Source: an uncultured Bacteroidota bacterium
GTDB taxonomy: Bacteria; Bacteroidota; Bacteroidia; Chitinophagales; S012-47
Assembly: GCA_913062655.1 (NCBI GenBank)
Contig: CAJXXO010000087.1
Span: forward strand, 1 to 9,281
DNA: 9,281 nucleotides
Direction of reading: 5' to 3'
How positions within the stretch are numbered: position 1 is the stretch's first letter; each line of letters begins with the position of its first letter. Below, piece after piece: positions 7,257 through 9,281 of this stretch. Position numbers and translations under genes: made by a program. The notes under the pieces are model-generated. The model saw only the letters and a program-made list of their open reading frames with translations. It was not told the origin of the DNA and ran no database searches.

Positions 7257-7298
7257 TGGTCCTTTTGTTGGTAAATTTACGCCAATCGTATAGGTACT

Positions 7299-8771
7299 AT
7301 GCAACGTCTCTTTTACCTCTTGTTATTCAGTGTGTTATCTGGGAGTGCATTTGCACAAACACCCGGTCTGAGCGCCTACCTGGACAAATGCGTATTCAAT
7401 ACGCCCTATGATGAACCGTACCTGGAAACGTACCTGGGGGTAGACACCCGCACCCTTACCCTCGAAGAAGTAGCAGGTGGCTTGCAAGGTGGCGTGTTGG
7501 TGACCATCCTGGTAAAGGATGGCGAAGAGATCATCAATTTTGATAAGTATGAACTGAAAACCTCGGTCATACAGGATTCGAGTTTGATCGCTTCGTCATT
7601 GATGGCGCAGCGCAGGCTGGCGATAGATGAAGGCGTGTATGCCCTGGAGACCACCATTGAGGACCTCAACAATCCGGAGAATGTGGCCACCTTACCGATC
7701 GTGCCGGTGATCGTGGATTTTGCCGATGAAGGCATCAATATGTCGGATATCCACCTGATTGAAAGCGCCACCCCGGTAGAAGAACCTACGCCATTCTCGC
7801 GCCACGGCATGGAGATGATGCCCTACCTGTTGCCCTATTTTCCTACGATTCGGGAGGAGGCGTGGTTTTATGCAGAAGTATATGGGTTGGACGAGGAGTA
7901 CCTCGATGAAGATATCCTTGTGCGCTACTTCATTAGCGCCAAGGGGGCCAAACAACCGATCGGGGATATGATGGGCTTTCAGAAGCAAAAAGGCCGTGAT
8001 GTGAATGTGATCATCGGACGGTTGAATGTGAAGAACCTGCCCTCGGGCGAGTACGAACTGCAACTGGAAATCCGCGACCGGCAAAACAACCTGTTGATCG
8101 ACCGGAGAAAAGCGATATATCGCAGCAACCGCAAGTCGATTGAAGACTTCAACAACCTGGCCCTGCTCGATATTGAGGAGACCTTCGTGGCCGAATACAC
8201 CGATGAGCAGGTGAGTTACTTTCTCGATGCCAGCTCGGTGATCGCTACTCCCAAGGAACAGCAGGTGATTGCCACCCTGCAGGAGCAGGACGATCCGATG
8301 CTCAGACGGCAGTTTTTGTACAACTTCTGGCTCGACCGTGACCTGGTGGACCCGGAGGAGCGCTGGAAGAAATACCAGGTGTTGGTGCGCTTTACCGAAG
8401 AGAACTATGCCACCATGAACCGCCACGGCTTCGATACTGACCGGGGGCGGGTGTATTTGCAGTATGGGCCGCCCAATGAACTGGATCGCTCCGGCTTTGA
8501 AGCGGCCAGCAATCCTCATGAGCTGTGGGTGTACAACCAAACACCACGTGGGGAGACCAACGTGATCTTTGTATTCATGAACAGCGACATGGTCTCCAAT
8601 GAATTCCGACTCATTCACTCTACCGCTACAGGTGAGATATTCAATGATAACTGGCAATCGATGCTGTTCAACACGTTTACCCCCTCCTCGATTGACGGAG
8701 CCGACACCCGCGACCACTTTGGTACCAAGGTGACCGATCAGTACCAGTACTTGCAGCAGCGTGACCGTTGA
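7299..8771 (+). CDS. Secreted GWxTD domain-containing protein
   Basis: The 490-residue product has a signal peptide (MQRLFYLLLFSVLSGSAFAQ, predicted cleavage after Ala19), so it is exported, most likely to the periplasm. The C-terminal region carries the GWxTD domain: FLYNFWLDRDLVDPEERWKK (339-358), VRFTEENYATMNRHGFDTDR (363-382), GRVYLQYGPPNEL (383-395), NPHELWVYNQ (405-414) and a strand VIFVFMNSD (422-430). The name-giving motif is GFDTD (377-381) here, with Phe replacing Trp. The upstream about 300 residues are predicted beta-rich, with RLNVKNLPSGEYELQLEIRD (241-260), as is usual in this Bacteroidota/Acidobacteria family. Its function is not known. It has no T9SS tail, unlike the 797-residue protein. 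The stop TGA overlaps a candidate promoter for the acyltransferase gene, which starts 31 bp downstream. Confidence 0.88.
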   Translation: MQRLFYLLLFSVLSGSAFAQTPGLSAYLDKCVFNTPYDEPYLETYLGVDTRTLTLEEVAGGLQGGVLVTILVKDGEEIINFDKYELKTSVIQDSSLIASSLMAQRRLAIDEGVYALETTIEDLNNPENVATLPIVPVIVDFADEGINMSDIHLIESATPVEEPTPFSRHGMEMMPYLLPYFPTIREEAWFYAEVYGLDEEYLDEDILVRYFISAKGAKQPIGDMMGFQKQKGRDVNVIIGRLNVKNLPSGEYELQLEIRDRQNNLLIDRRKAIYRSNRKSIEDFNNLALLDIEETFVAEYTDEQVSYFLDASSVIATPKEQQVIATLQEQDDPMLRRQFLYNFWLDRDLVDPEERWKKYQVLVRFTEENYATMNRHGFDTDRGRVYLQYGPPNELDRSGFEAASNPHELWVYNQTPRGETNVIFVFMNSDMVSNEFRLIHSTATGEIFNDNWQSMLFNTFTPSSIDGADTRDHFGTKVTDQYQYLQQRDR

Positions 8772-8777
8772 TTTGGC

Positions 8778-8785
8778 TATTTTTG
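8778..8785 (+). promoter_or_regulatory. Candidate Bacteroidota -7 element (TATTTTTG)
   Basis: TATTTTTG matches TAnnTTTG exactly, 17 nt upstream of the acyltransferase ATG at 8803 and directly after the GWxTD stop. The nearest upstream TTG in a plausible place (8751-8753) gives a 24-nt spacer, longer than the usual 19-21, so confidence is limited. It may provide independent expression of the acyltransferase besides read-through. Confidence 0.35.
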
Positions 8786-8802
8786 CGCATTGCAATTAGC
8801 CT

Positions 8803-9281
8803 ATGGCCCGCTTGTCCTACATGCTGACCCTCGCGGTCATTTATCCTATCTCCTGGCTGCCCTTCCCGCTGCTTTATGGTGCCAGTGATGTGCTGTATGT
8901 GATCCTGTTCAAGGGGCTTGGCTACCGCAAAAAGGTCGTGTTTGGCAACCTGAAGCGCGCCTTTCCAGAGAAGTCGGAGCAAGAGATACAGGCCATTGCC
9001 AAACGGTTTTATCGTCACCTTACCGATTTGCTGGTAGAGAGCTTCAAGGGCTTCACGATCAGCAAAAAGGCATTGATGGACCGCATGGACTTTACCAATC
9101 CGGAGATCGTCAATCGATATTATGATCAAGGACGACATGTGGTTTTGATCGGCTCGCATTACAACAATTGGGAATACCTGCCCCCGGTGCTGAGTATTCA
9201 TCTCAAGCACACCATCATGGGCATTTACAAGCCGTTGTCAAACAAGTACTTCGACAGGCGGGTGCAGCGAAACAGGAGCCG
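8803..9281 (+). CDS. Lipid A biosynthesis acyltransferase (LpxL/HtrB family), N-terminal part (truncated by window edge)
   Basis: From the ATG at 8803 the frame stays open to the window end, giving 159 residues (family members usually have about 290-310). A hydrophobic N-terminus (about residues 7-37, MLTLAVIYPISWLPFPLLYG) suggests an inner-membrane anchor. RKKVVFGNLKRAFPEKSEQE (42-61) is the familiar 'r...v..Nl..aFPe.s..e' region of LpxL-type enzymes. The catalytic HX4E motif is GSHYNNWE with His119 and Glu124, and IYKPLSNKYFDRRVQRNRS (141-159) is the second conserved block. The enzyme transfers a secondary acyl chain from acyl-ACP to a lipid A precursor at the cytoplasmic face of the inner membrane. 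It is co-oriented with the GWxTD gene at a 31-bp gap. Which LpxL/M-type chain it adds cannot be told from this fragment. Confidence 0.92.
   Translation, partial: MARLSYMLTLAVIYPISWLPFPLLYGASDVLYVILFKGLGYRKKVVFGNLKRAFPEKSEQEIQAIAKRFYRHLTDLLVESFKGFTISKKALMDRMDFTNPEIVNRYYDQGRHVVLIGSHYNNWEYLPPVLSIHLKHTIMGIYKPLSNKYFDRRVQRNRS

Noticed and set aside
7692..8795. 367-codon open frame on the minus strand opposite the GWxTD gene
   Set aside because: It is antisense to a well-supported gene with a signal peptide and recognised domain, and its translation (rich in His, Val and Gln with no motif) looks like a codon-bias shadow.
8677..9210. 177-codon open frame on the minus strand opposite the acyltransferase start
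   Set aside because: The plus-strand frame there has the HX4E motif and family blocks, so this is a shadow.

Overview
The window most likely comes from a member of the Bacteroidota with moderate GC content. A C-terminal type IX secretion (T9SS) type A sorting domain, a GWxTD-domain protein, a WbqC-family protein and matches to the Bacteroidota -7 promoter element TAnnTTTG all point that way. The genus cannot be told from the sequence alone. Two genes run off the window edges: ppdK at the left and an LpxL-type acyltransferase at the right.

Layout. Positions 1-380 (-) hold the N-terminal part of pyruvate, phosphate dikinase. Divergent from it, 559-1500 (+) is purC (SAICAR synthase). A small antibiotic-biosynthesis-monooxygenase-fold gene (1540-1860, -) converges on purC. 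A perfect 13-bp terminator hairpin (1885-1920) follows, then two large secreted-protein genes on the minus strand: an upstream 697-residue protein (4411-6504) and a downstream 797-residue T9SS protein (1941-4334). A WbqC-family gene (6552-7211, -) lies immediately upstream of these. Divergent from it on the plus strand are a secreted GWxTD-domain protein (7299-8771) and the start of an LpxL/HtrB-type lipid A acyltransferase (8803-end).

How the genes fit together. The left third is central metabolism (PEP/pyruvate interconversion, purine synthesis). The middle and right are cell-envelope or exported functions: three proteins with signal peptides ending in Ala-Gln, a WbqC protein of unresolved biochemical role often tied to surface polysaccharide loci, and a lipid A acyltransferase. 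wbqC, the 697-residue gene and the 797-residue gene are co-oriented with gaps of 47 and 76 bp, so they may be partly co-transcribed, although a promoter-like element precedes the last of them.

No rRNA, tRNA, CRISPR array, insertion sequence or phage gene was seen. No gap between genes exceeds 300 bases. The least understood content is the pair of large secreted proteins: one carries an internal duplication of a two-part beta-rich module, the other an acidic calcium-site-like linker. I see no clear evidence of a new defence or mobile system here.
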